In this document: piece after piece, positions 1-6,577 of the stretch
Layout of the letters: every line of letters starts with the position of its first letter
Position numbering within the stretch: position 1 is the stretch's first letter
NCBI GenBank assembly: GCA_009919445.1
Contig: RGBY01000102.1
Span: forward strand, 1-8,160
Length of the DNA: 8,160 nt
Direction of reading: 5' to 3'
Origin: Planctomycetia bacterium
GTDB lineage: Bacteria > Planctomycetota > Planctomycetia > Pirellulales > UBA1268
Position numbers and translations under genes: made by a program
Notes under the pieces: generated by a model
What the model saw: the letters and a program-made list of their open reading frames with translations, nothing else
What the model was told of the DNA's origin: nothing
The model's database searches: none

Positions 1-794
1 CGCAACTGGGCGGTGGCAGCAGCACGAAGGCGATCGATGGCAGCCCCGACTGACCACCACGGTGGTGATGCCTGCACAACGATAGCCGACCAATCGCGAA
101 CTCGAATCAGACTAAGAATCCGGTCGCGACGGGCCCGATCGGCGAAGTCGTATTCTCCAGGATTGAGTGCCGGTGTCGGCCTCAGGCCGCGGCCGTAAAC
201 CCGAACGACAGCACCCACTGGCAGGGCTTTGGGGAGGTCATCGACAAACACCCGTGCCCGCCCAGAAACCGGCAGCCATCTTTCATGGTGGCGGGCCTGC
301 GACAACTCCAGGAGCCACTCTGAACACGGACCACGATTCGAGCCCCCGAGTCGATCCAACTGCATGAGCCGCTGTTCCGGCCCCCGCACTACTCGACCGG
401 CAACAGCCACCGGCCGCGGCGTTTCCCCGAGGCTCCAGGCGAGATCATCAGCCGGAAACAATCGTCCGCTCCACCATGCCCAGGTACACACCGCCAACGC
501 CAACGCCAGCAGCAGCCACCGCCAGGCTCCTTTGTGTGACGAGCGAGACCGCGTCATCAGCGAACCGGCGACCGCCAATGCCGCTCCACCAAGGAGTCCA
601 CCACCCAGCCACGGTTCGCATCCCGCTGGCAAAGCCCGTGAGGCAGCAAGGGATGTCCCCGCAGCCGCCCCAACTGCGATCACAATCGCTACGGCAGCCA
701 AGGCCGGCAGGGGAGGAATTACCAGCCGAGGAGGGAATAGCGGCAGCAGCGAGCGGCTTCGCACCCACGCTCCCATCCGGCGGATCACCACCAC
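1..794 (-). CDS. comEC: ComEC/Rec2-family DNA uptake channel, N-terminal part (runs off left edge)
   Basis: An uninterrupted minus-strand frame of 264 codons leaves the window at its left edge. It reads as the N-terminus of ComEC/Rec2, the inner-membrane channel that passes single-stranded DNA into the cytoplasm in natural transformation. Visible are a hydrophobic segment near residues 25-50 (PALAAVAIVIAVGAAAG), a second glycine/alanine-rich one near 65-80, a third (WRWLLLALALAVCTWAWW) near 90-105, and then a soluble DUF4131-like region ending in GRGLRPTPALNPGEYDF, which resembles the family signature of a glycine-rich turn followed by NPGxFDF. The membrane channel and metallo-beta-lactamase-like domains would lie beyond the window. 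The start is placed at the first of three consecutive GTG codons (792-794), because a GGGGG run lies about 7 nt upstream. An ATG at 774-776 is the alternative. The 247-bp gap to prmC makes co-transcription uncertain. Family assignment is fairly sure; competence itself is not shown. Confidence 0.8.
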   Translation of the reverse strand, partial: MVVIRRMGAWVRSRSLLPLFPPRLVIPPLPALAAVAIVIAVGAAAGTSLAASRALPAGCEPWLGGGLLGGAALAVAGSLMTRSRSSHKGAWRWLLLALALAVCTWAWWSGRLFPADDLAWSLGETPRPVAVAGRVVRGPEQRLMQLDRLGGSNRGPCSEWLLELSQARHHERWLPVSGRARVFVDDLPKALPVGAVVRVYGRGLRPTPALNPGEYDFADRARRDRILSLIRVRDWSAIVVQASPPWWSVGAAIDRLRAAATAQL

Positions 795-850
795 TTCGCC
801 ACCCCCTTTCTGTCTCTTCAGTCTTGCGACCGGGCCGGTCTGGGCCCGCC

Positions 851-973
851 GGTCTAGCTGTGCCAGCCCGTCCCGGGCTGGTTTGGCTGTGCCGACCCGT
901 CCTGGGCTGGTTTGGTTGCGCCAGCCCTTCCTGGGCTGGTTTGGTTGCGCCAGCCCTCGCTGGGCCGGTTTGG
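851..973. repeat. 29-bp tandem repeat array with hairpin-forming units
   Basis: About four units repeat with an exact 29-bp period, with unit starts at 846 (degenerate), 875, 904, 933 and 962 (partial). Each junction makes an inverted repeat of the form CCAGCCC - 5 nt - GGGCTGG, followed on the plus strand by TTTGG. Arms are at 863-869/875-881, 921-927/933-939 and 950-956/962-968, the last with one G-U wobble in the minus-strand RNA. The arms at 892-898/904-910 are mismatched. The array lies between the stop of prmC and the start of comEC, so minus-strand readthrough RNA would carry a chain of short stem-loops. Units are contiguous with no spacers, so this is not a CRISPR array. No T-run follows the hairpins on the minus strand, so a classical intrinsic terminator is not supported. 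Confidence 0.85.
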
Positions 974-1041
974 GCAGGCCGAGGCTCACCGCTCGCGGGT
1001 GCAAAAACCTCGCCTGAAAGAGAAAGCGAGAGCAGCCGGCC

Positions 1042-1968
1042 TCAGGGGCAAGCCGAACCGTCAGCCCGGGCCTGAATAATTCGTGGAAGCCCAGCGGCAT
1101 CGAGAAGAGTCGGCTCAGCCACGAGCCCGTGCGTGGCGGCCACCAATGCGGCTGCACGTTCAGCCGTTGAGGGGCCGACCTCAATGAGTAGCCAGCCGCC
1201 GGCGGCAAGCCGTGATGCTGCTGCCGGGAGCAGCCGCTCAATCACCTCGCAGCCAGTCGGCCCACCAACCAGAGCCTGGCGCGGCTCATGGAGACGAACA
1301 TCCGCAGCCAGCTGGTTAAATTCATCCTCACGGACATAGGGCGGGTTACTCACAATGACATCCCAGCTGCCGGCGGTGGCAGGATGATCCAAAAGGTCGC
1401 AGGCCACCAGCTGCACACGGTCACCCACGCCATGGTGCTCCACATTGACTGCAGCAACGGCCAGGGCCTCTTCTGAACAATCTGTCGCCACCACCCGAGC
1501 CGTCGGCAGATGCTTGGCAAGCGTAATGGCAACCGCCCCCGAACCAGTGCCCACATCGATGACACGGGGGTTGGCGGCCGCATCTCCTCGCTGCCTGCAG
1601 ATGTCGAGCAGACGAACCACTATCCCCTCGGTCTCCGGCCGAGGAATAAGCGTGGCGGGCGTCACCTTGAAATCGAGCGAGAAGAATTCCCGCTTCCCAA
1701 CCAAATAAGCAACGGGCTCACCATCACCTCGCCGCCGGACGAGATCCCGGAACTGGCCCCGCTGCACCTCATCGACAGGTTCGTCGAAGGCGGTGTAGAG
1801 CATGATCCGCTGACAACCCCGCACCGCCGCCAAGAGCACTTCCGCATCGAGCCGAGCTGACTCACTGCCACGGCTGGCAAGCCAATCAGTCGTCCACGTC
1901 AACAGGCGGCCCACGGTCCAGACATCTGGTGAATCCTTCGCCACTGTCTGCCTCTCCGGTTCGGTCAT
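1042..1968 (-). CDS. prmC: Peptide chain release factor N5-glutamine methyltransferase PrmC (HemK)
   Basis: This cytoplasmic S-adenosylmethionine-dependent enzyme methylates the glutamine of the GGQ motif in RF1 and RF2, raising their peptide-release efficiency. The 308-residue product has the family order. An N-terminal helical domain (about 15-90) binds the release factor. IPRPETE follows at 108-114, then the SAM-binding loop DVGTGSG at 138-144, and the catalytic NPPY at 208-211. Length is slightly above the roughly 280 residues of the E. coli enzyme because of a short polar N-terminal extension. The start is ambiguous: ATG at 1966-1968 is preferred (AAGGA 10 nt upstream, product near usual length), with ATG at 1984-1986 and TTG at 2002-2004 (GAAGG 6 nt upstream) also in frame. 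The gene lies 128 bp downstream of prfA, which encodes its substrate, a very common pairing. It ends in TGA. Confidence 0.95.
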   Translation of the reverse strand: MTEPERQTVAKDSPDVWTVGRLLTWTTDWLASRGSESARLDAEVLLAAVRGCQRIMLYTAFDEPVDEVQRGQFRDLVRRRGDGEPVAYLVGKREFFSLDFKVTPATLIPRPETEGIVVRLLDICRQRGDAAANPRVIDVGTGSGAVAITLAKHLPTARVVATDCSEEALAVAAVNVEHHGVGDRVQLVACDLLDHPATAGSWDVIVSNPPYVREDEFNQLAADVRLHEPRQALVGGPTGCEVIERLLPAAASRLAAGGWLLIEVGPSTAERAAALVAATHGLVAEPTLLDAAGLPRIIQARADGSACP

Positions 1969-2096
1969 TCCTGCTTCATCCTTCATAAGGCTGCGGCTGG
2001 CCAATGGGGGCCTTCACGCTGTCGGGTAATTCCACGGTCAGGCAATTCTCCACACAGGAGCTTTTCCCAATGGGTCAACGAGCCAGCAGCACCGAC

Positions 2097-3170
2097 TCAG
2101 CCCGCTGACACGCCGCTCCGGCGTTCCTGCCGCACCCGCTCGGCGATCGCGTCGATCACCATTCCAAGCCGTCCGACCAGGACATTCTCCAGATTGAAGT
2201 TCTGATTGAGCCGATGATCGGAGAGACGGTTCTGAGGGAAATTGTACGTCCGAATCCGCTGGCTCCGATCGCCCGACCCAACAAGCCCACGACGCTCGCT
2301 GGCCCGCTTGTCGTGTTCGATCTGCCGCTGTCGTTCATACAGCCGTGTTTTCAGCACCCGCAATGCCTTGGCAAAATTCTTGTGCTGACTCTTCTCGTCT
2401 TGGCACTGCACAACAATCCCAGTTTCGAGGTGGGTCAACCGCACGGCTGACGTTGTTTTATTGACATGCTGCCCGCCCGGCCCACTCGCACAAAAGAGAT
2501 CCTTGCGGTACTCCTCTGGCGCAATTGAAACCTCAACGTCTTCCGGCTCAGGCAGCACCGCCACTGTCGCTGCAGAGGTATGCACCCGGCCCTTTGTCTC
2601 CGTATCAGGAACCCGCTGCACCCGATGACCGCCACTCTCGAACTGCAATCGGCGGAAGACATCCTGCCCCGACACACCAATCACAAGATCTTTGAACCCT
2701 CCCAGTTCGGTCGGGCTGGCATCCATCACCTCGATGTCCCAGCCGACCTCAGCGGCGTACCGCCGATACATCTCAAACAGATCACGGACGAAGAGTGCTG
2801 CTTCTTCGCCTCCCGTGCCGGCTCGCAACTCGACAATACACCGCGAGCGATCTGCATCGGGATCATCAAGACAGGCGTCGAGGATGCTGTCCCACTCTGC
2901 ATCCCGCCGTTTCCTGAGGTCGGGCAACTCGGCCTCGGCAAGCTCCCGCAAGTCGGCATCGTCACCGGCAGCCATCTCAGTGTGCTCGGCGATCTCATCC
3001 TCAAGGGAAAGAAAGTTGCGGTACTGGCGAGCTAGCCTCGCCAATCCACCATGCTCACGAGCCACGGCTGACATTCGCTGCGAGTCAGCCAGCACCTGGG
3101 GATCAGCGAGGAGTTTTTCCAGTTCTTCGAACCGTGCCAGTTTGCTGTCGAGTTCTTCTCGCATCACCAT
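2097..3170 (-). CDS. prfA: Peptide chain release factor 1 (RF1)
   Basis: RF1 recognises UAA and UAG stop codons in the ribosomal A site and triggers hydrolysis of peptidyl-tRNA. From the ATG at 3168-3170 the product is 357 residues, normal for the family. The N-terminal helical domain covers about residues 1-105. The decoding region contains RVQRVPDTETKGRVHTSA, with the P-x-T tripeptide (PDT, about 188-190; PAT or PVT in many species) that marks RF1 rather than RF2. The catalytic loop SGPGGQHVN carries GGQ at about 232-234. The C-terminus has the typical GSGDRSQRIRTYNFPQNR stretch. In-frame alternatives are an ATG at 3162-3164, with GGA just upstream, and a GTG at 3210-3212 giving a 371-residue form with an atypical extension. 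The gene sits between rpmE (100 bp upstream) and prmC, whose product methylates the GGQ glutamine. Confidence 0.96.
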   Translation of the reverse strand: MVMREELDSKLARFEELEKLLADPQVLADSQRMSAVAREHGGLARLARQYRNFLSLEDEIAEHTEMAAGDDADLRELAEAELPDLRKRRDAEWDSILDACLDDPDADRSRCIVELRAGTGGEEAALFVRDLFEMYRRYAAEVGWDIEVMDASPTELGGFKDLVIGVSGQDVFRRLQFESGGHRVQRVPDTETKGRVHTSAATVAVLPEPEDVEVSIAPEEYRKDLFCASGPGGQHVNKTTSAVRLTHLETGIVVQCQDEKSQHKNFAKALRVLKTRLYERQRQIEHDKRASERRGLVGSGDRSQRIRTYNFPQNRLSDHRLNQNFNLENVLVGRLGMVIDAIAERVRQERRSGVSAG

Positions 3171-3270
3171 TCCGGCCACAGGCCCACACACACCCTCATG
3201 ACCGACCAACACGGCCAGCCACCGACATCATGGCTCCAGACCAACGCTGGCGTCAGACTCTTCCTTGGTC

Positions 3271-3528
3271 TCAGCCAGCCGGAGTCTCTTCCTTAGCAGC
3301 CTTCTTGCCCTTCTTGAGACTGGCATAGCCGCTTGAGCCAAATTTCGTCTTGAACTTCTCAATCCGACCGGCGGTGTCAACGAACTTCAGCTTGCCCGTG
3401 AAGAAGGGGTGGCACATGTTACAGATGTCGAGTTTGATCTCGGGCACCGTGCTCCGTGTGGTGAAGCTATTGCCGCAGCCGCACTTGACAACAGCCTCGG
3501 TGTATCGCGGGTGGATGCCTTCTTTCAT
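3271..3528 (-). CDS. rpmE: 50S ribosomal protein L31, zinc-binding type
   Basis: L31 is a small protein of the large ribosomal subunit that helps bridge the two subunits. The 85-residue product starts MKEGIHPRY and contains CGC (Cys16, Cys18), then CNMCHPFFTGK (Cys36, Cys39). This is the four-cysteine zinc-ribbon pattern of the zinc-containing (C+) form, as opposed to the cysteine-less paralogue used in zinc starvation. The C-terminus adds a lysine-rich tail (KKGKKAAKEE) beyond the E. coli length. The ATG at 3526-3528 is preceded by AAGG about 8 nt upstream. The gene is upstream of prfA on the same strand, a conserved neighbourhood in several phyla. The order and strand suggest one transcript with prfA and prmC, but no promoter stands out upstream. 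Confidence 0.97.
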   Translation of the reverse strand: MKEGIHPRYTEAVVKCGCGNSFTTRSTVPEIKLDICNMCHPFFTGKLKFVDTAGRIEKFKTKFGSSGYASLKKGKKAAKEETPAG

Positions 3529-3585
3529 CGTTCTGCCTTGTTCTGCCTACAGTGAAAAGTTTGAGGGGGGACACCGTTTGACGAG

Positions 3586-3628
3586 CAGGCGATGCCCTGG
3601 AAAACCACGGGGATCGCCTGTCTTTTTT
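3586..3628 (+). terminator. Intrinsic-terminator-like hairpin on the plus strand, between two minus-strand genes
   Basis: CAGGCGAT (3586-3593) is perfectly complementary to ATCGCCTG (3613-3620). Inside, CCC and GG can pair with GGG and CC around an AAAA loop with small bulges. The 3' arm is followed by TCTTTTTT (3621-3628) on the plus strand, so the shape is that of a rho-independent terminator for rightward transcription. Both flanking genes (rpmE and the lipoprotein gene) run leftward and no plus-strand gene precedes it. It may stop antisense transcription across rpmE. On the minus strand the same hairpin lies in the rpmE leader and lacks a T-run. Confidence 0.55.
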
Positions 3629-3694
3629 GGAAACGGCAAGCCTCTCATCGTACCGAGCAGACGGCCCTGCGGCAATCGGGGTTGCCGACAAGGC

Positions 3695-5371
3695 TCAGTT
3701 GCCGACTTCAGCCCGGTTCTTCTCAGCCGATTCGGCCAATTCTGCCGCCCGGAGCCGGCTCCCAAACCGCTGGGGCGAGCGATCCTCATTGAGTAGGGCA
3801 ATCGCCTCGGCGGTCGCCCCGACGCCGACTTTTGCTGTCGCCAGGTTCAGCCTTGCAGCGGCAGCCCAACGTCCGTCGGGAGATGCCTCAAGGGTCATTC
3901 TGCCGAGATAGTCAATTGCCGTCTCGTAATCTTCCTCAGCCAGGGTCACCACGCCCAGCCAGTAGGTGGCGTCCTCTTTCATCTGTTCGTAGAGCCTCTG
4001 AACCGCATCACGCTGAGCCTCCGGCACCTGCTTGAGCAAGTCATTAAGTACCGCCCGACTCGGCCGCGCCATCAGGTAGGCCTTCTTGGCCCCTTCGGGA
4101 CCGTCAAGTTCTCCACGGAACTCTCGTAACCGGCCTGCGTAGAGCGGGCGGATTGTGCGGCGACCACGCAACCCGCTTCCGCGTGTCCCCCCTCCCTGAT
4201 CCATCGCCACGGCAAATCCCGCGAGTTCTCGCGCGACCGCCGCAGTTGTCGCTCGATCGCCAGCCAAACGGCGACGACGAACCTCAAATGGAAATCGCCA
4301 GAGTGACATTGAGGGAGCGTTGTCACTTTCCGGAAGTGCCGCGGCAGCCAGTGTGCCGAGCGCCGTCGCATCCACCGCAAGACGCACCGTCGCGGCCCCC
4401 ACCAGATTTTTTTCTACAAGTGCCATGCGGCGCGACAACGCTTCAGGGTCGGCCGCAACCAGCACGCCAAGCCGCTGCATGTCAGCGGCTGCCACAGGAT
4501 AGGGACGACCGCCCTGATCCAAGCGGTCGAGAATGGCCGGATCAGCAGCAGCCTGACGGGCAGTCGCAATGCCACTGCCATCTGCTCGCGTAATCGGCAG
4601 GCCGTAGGTGGGCTCGAAGAGGTAGGCCTCGCCGCCCGAAATCAATGCTGGAATCCACGGCCGGAGCCCCCCCTCGGCATCGACGGTTGCCAGCATCACG
4701 CCATGCAGCCCCGCCTGCCGCAACAGTTCCAGAAAGATCCAGCTGCGTTGTGCGGCACTTGCCCGACCAGCCAGCAGGATCTCACCGCGTTCAAACCAGC
4801 GGACGCCACGACTCTCTGGCGTTGCTGCGAGTGGTGGATCGCTCTCAATTGCCAGCGAGCGGATCGTCCACCGAAACAAGGCGGTGGCAATGTCGAGATC
4901 ATCGAGTGCTTCGCCTCGGGCTGATATGGCGATGTCAGCCAGCCACCGCTGATCCCTGATTGCGATCACATCGCGATTCGCATCAAACACCGCACTTCCC
5001 AGGCGTTCCGGCTTACAGAGTGGCTGATAGGCAGCGGGCAGGCCGTCCAGCAACGGGTCGGCCTTCCAGGCCGCACTGGCCGCCTCATCACCAACTGGAT
5101 CGGCATGAATCCATTGATTGAGTCGGTCAAAAACCTGAGCCGCTGCCGATTCCTCATCATATTTCTCGAGCGAGCCCAGCACCGCCAACGCGCCATCAAG
5201 GAGCTTGCCGCGAACCTCCTGCGAGACCTGCGGCACAATCCGCACCTCCGGGGCGACCGGTGGCTCGGGTTGCCCACCACAGCCTACGACCGACAACACA
5301 ACGACAAGGACGCCCCACGACGACCACGGTCCAACCGTTTCCTGCTGCTTCATTTCATCCGGCTGCTTCAT
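3695..5371 (-). CDS. Predicted lipoprotein with degenerate transglutaminase-like region and TPR-like C-terminus
   Basis: I do not recognise a named gene. From the ATG at 5369-5371 the product is 558 residues. A signal peptide (WGVLVVVLSVVGC) ends in a lipobox, VVGC, with Cys31 the predicted lipidated residue, so the mature protein should be membrane-anchored outside the cytoplasm. Residues about 158-263 resemble a transglutaminase-like fold: ASAAQRSWIFLELLRQAGLH matches the helix that normally carries the catalytic Cys, and PWIPALISGGEAYLFEPTYG matches the His and Asp strands. Cys and His are replaced here, so catalysis is doubtful. Residues about 463-538 form helix pairs resembling TPRs (YWLGVVTLAEEDYETAIDYL). 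An in-frame GTG at 5435-5437 overlaps the kdsA stop as GTGA, but would give an overlong n-region and an AT-rich coding stretch. ATG at 5351-5353 is a second alternative. Function unknown; a role in envelope assembly or binding is inference. Confidence 0.8.
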   Translation of the reverse strand: MKQPDEMKQQETVGPWSSWGVLVVVLSVVGCGGQPEPPVAPEVRIVPQVSQEVRGKLLDGALAVLGSLEKYDEESAAAQVFDRLNQWIHADPVGDEAASAAWKADPLLDGLPAAYQPLCKPERLGSAVFDANRDVIAIRDQRWLADIAISARGEALDDLDIATALFRWTIRSLAIESDPPLAATPESRGVRWFERGEILLAGRASAAQRSWIFLELLRQAGLHGVMLATVDAEGGLRPWIPALISGGEAYLFEPTYGLPITRADGSGIATARQAAADPAILDRLDQGGRPYPVAAADMQRLGVLVAADPEALSRRMALVEKNLVGAATVRLAVDATALGTLAAAALPESDNAPSMSLWRFPFEVRRRRLAGDRATTAAVARELAGFAVAMDQGGGTRGSGLRGRRTIRPLYAGRLREFRGELDGPEGAKKAYLMARPSRAVLNDLLKQVPEAQRDAVQRLYEQMKEDATYWLGVVTLAEEDYETAIDYLGRMTLEASPDGRWAAAARLNLATAKVGVGATAEAIALLNEDRSPQRFGSRLRAAELAESAEKNRAEVGN

Positions 5372-5375
5372 TTCA
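5344..5375 (-). repeat. 18-bp tandem duplication of the lipoprotein start region
   Basis: GCTGCTTCATTTCA occurs at 5344-5357 and again at 5362-5375, an 18-bp period. On the coding strand each copy reads TGAAATGAAGCAGC, so the duplication copies the ATG and the following Lys-Gln codons. This yields the repeated MKQ in the protein N-terminus (MKQPDEMKQQ). The upstream copy is preceded by AGG of AGGTGAA, the downstream by GGATGAA. Confidence 0.8.
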
Positions 5376-5433
5376 CCTATCTGCTTTTGTCTATTTACTT
5401 TTAATGAACTCCACCATTCCATCGCCTGACCGG

Positions 5434-6153
5434 TCACGGGCCTGTGGCACGATCAGCACGCTCCGCATCAGCCGCTGCAATCTCCTCCAGCGGCTCATGC
5501 CCCATCGCCACTCGCTGCTCATGAATCTGCAAAACACGCTTCAAGACACCCCGCAGCCGATCCAACCGTACCATATTAGGCCCGTCGCTCGGGCTGCTGG
5601 CAGGGTTGGGATGGGTCTCGAAGAAAACGCCATCAATTCCGACGGCAGCAGCCGCTCGGGCCAGCGGTTCGACCAAGGCATGATCACCTCCGGTGGAATC
5701 CCCCTGGCTGGCCGGCTGCTGCACCGAGTGGGTCGCATCAAAGATCACCGGCACGCCGAGAGAACGCATCGTAATCAGGCCAGCAAAATCGTTGATCAGC
5801 CGGCCATAGCCAAAGAAGGTGCCTCGCTCGCAGAGCAAGACGTCCTCACAGCCACCCGCCAGAAGTTTGGCGACCGCATGCCGCATATCGCCAGGGGCCA
5901 TAAACTGTCCCTTTTTGACATTCACGGCCCGGCCGGTCGCCGCAGCCGCCAACAGCAAATCGGTCTGCCGGCAGAGAAAAGCGGGGATCTGCAGCAATTC
6001 ACAGACCTCTGCCACTGGCGCAGCCTGATCGGGCAGATGAATATCAGTTGTCACCGGGAGGCCAGTCGCATCCCGGACAATCACCAGCAGCGGTTGCCCC
6101 GGTCCGCAGCAGCAGGGGCCAATGTGGGCGGGCAGTCGGGGATTCATGGGCAC
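5434..6153 (-). CDS. kdsA: KDO-8-phosphate synthase-like protein with an apparent internal deletion
   Basis: KdsA condenses phosphoenolpyruvate with arabinose-5-phosphate to KDO-8-phosphate, a lipopolysaccharide core precursor. From GLPVTTDIH (residue 31) on, the 239-residue product is clearly KdsA: LQIPAFLCRQTDL (54-66), NVKKGQF (78-84), LLCERGTFFGYG (106-117), FDATHSVQ (138-145), FETHPNP (178-184) and SDGPN (189-193). His142, Glu179 and Asp190 correspond to E. coli metal-site residues His202, Glu239 and Asp250. The first 25 residues, ending CGPGQPLLVI, look like a normal planctomycete KdsA start, but the next expected block is absent: the AGPCVIES strand, the FKASFDKANR PEP-binding segment and the RGPGLEEGL helix. 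Compared with E. coli about 60 residues are missing at the join near 6078, without a frameshift. The residue after TDIH is Leu instead of the usual Glu. The protein may be inactive, or the sequence may be an assembly collapse. The GTG start has GGAG 5 nt upstream. Confidence 0.85.
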   Translation of the reverse strand: MPMNPRLPAHIGPCCCGPGQPLLVIVRDATGLPVTTDIHLPDQAAPVAEVCELLQIPAFLCRQTDLLLAAAATGRAVNVKKGQFMAPGDMRHAVAKLLAGGCEDVLLCERGTFFGYGRLINDFAGLITMRSLGVPVIFDATHSVQQPASQGDSTGGDHALVEPLARAAAAVGIDGVFFETHPNPASSPSDGPNMVRLDRLRGVLKRVLQIHEQRVAMGHEPLEEIAAADAERADRATGP

Positions 6154-6158
6154 GATAT

Positions 6159-6162
6159 CTCC
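6159..6162 (-). promoter_or_regulatory. Ribosome binding site deciding the kdsA start
   Basis: On the minus strand GGAG lies 5 nt before the GTG at 6151-6153 and 11 nt before the next in-frame ATG (6145-6147). The spacing favours the GTG. The existence of a proper initiation signal directly before the shortened gene argues that the reading frame starts here, and that the missing KdsA segment is not simply upstream in another start. Confidence 0.55.
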
Positions 6163-6167
6163 GTATT

Positions 6168-6190
6168 CCCTCGAGCTATCGCATCGAGGG
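6168..6190 (-). promoter_or_regulatory. Hairpin in the kdsA leader
   Basis: CCCTCGA (6168-6174) and TCGAGGG (6184-6190) are perfect inverted repeats around a 9-nt loop. On the minus strand the hairpin ends 5 nt before the kdsA Shine-Dalgarno GGAG. It could modulate initiation or be a protein-binding dyad. No T-run follows it, so it is not a terminator. Confidence 0.45.
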
Positions 6191-6335
6191 CTGAGGGTGG
6201 TTTGGCACGGACGTCAGGGAACGGTACCGCATAACACCTGCCACCGCCCAGCCGACCCCATCCGTTTCCCAGAAAAATTTCCCAGACACTCCTGGCCGCG
6301 TCATCAGCAGGCCAGGGAACCGTCGCCCACCTGCG

Positions 6336-6363
6336 GCAGATTGCAACGATCGACGCAATCTGC
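6336..6363. promoter_or_regulatory. 28-bp palindrome, operator-like
   Basis: GCAGATTGC (6336-6344) and GCAATCTGC (6355-6363) are perfectly complementary. The 10-nt centre itself contains CGATCG on the same axis, so 12 of 14 position pairs are symmetric. Such extended dyads fit a dimeric DNA-binding regulator better than an RNA hairpin. It lies about 215-240 bp upstream of the sigma-54-like site and 183 bp upstream of the kdsA start on the other strand, so either could be its target. Confidence 0.5.
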
Positions 6364-6439
6364 TCCAGCACATGCCCTCCCCAGAGCGGCCACGGAATTG
6401 CTGTCTCATTTTGGGACAGGCTGGCAGCGGGAACGCCCG

Positions 6440-6516
6440 TTTTAGCCAGACCCGTTTTCCCAGGAACCGATTTTCTCTGAAAAGTGCCGGAAAATGCTCT
6501 GGAAAAAGCCTTAAAA
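6440..6516. other. Spaced T- and A-tracts, possible curved DNA
   Basis: TTTT runs occur at 6440-6443, 6455-6458 and 6471-6474. They are followed by A-runs at 6480-6483, 6491-6494, 6503-6507 and 6513-6516. The A-runs are spaced 11, 12.5 and 9.5 bp centre to centre, close to the helical repeat, which predicts intrinsic bending. The tract stands out from the GC-rich surroundings and lies about 60-100 bp upstream of the sigma-54-like site. Confidence 0.4.
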
Positions 6517-6577
6517 TCCACAAGCCATCCGGGCTAGAAGACCCGTTTCAATGCTTTCATTTTTGAAAATCAGTCAT

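Noticed and set aside
851..973. CRISPR array
   Set aside because: The 29-bp units are contiguous, with no spacers and no cas genes nearby.
229..1017. Plus-strand frame of 262 codons with repeated GWFGCASP-like peptides
   Set aside because: It is antisense to comEC and extended by the 29-bp DNA repeats; high GC opens spurious frames and composition is not protein-like.
3129..3212. Longer RF1 starting at GTG 3212
   Set aside because: The extra 14 residues do not resemble RF1 N-termini; ATG at 3170 or 3164 gives a standard length.
6144..6523. Two overlapping minus-strand frames (125 and 115 codons) upstream of kdsA
   Set aside because: Neither shows a recognisable domain, and they overlap the kdsA ribosome binding site, the palindromes and the A-tract region. 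Checked as a source of the missing KdsA N-terminus: no GPCVIES- or FKAS-like sequence is present.
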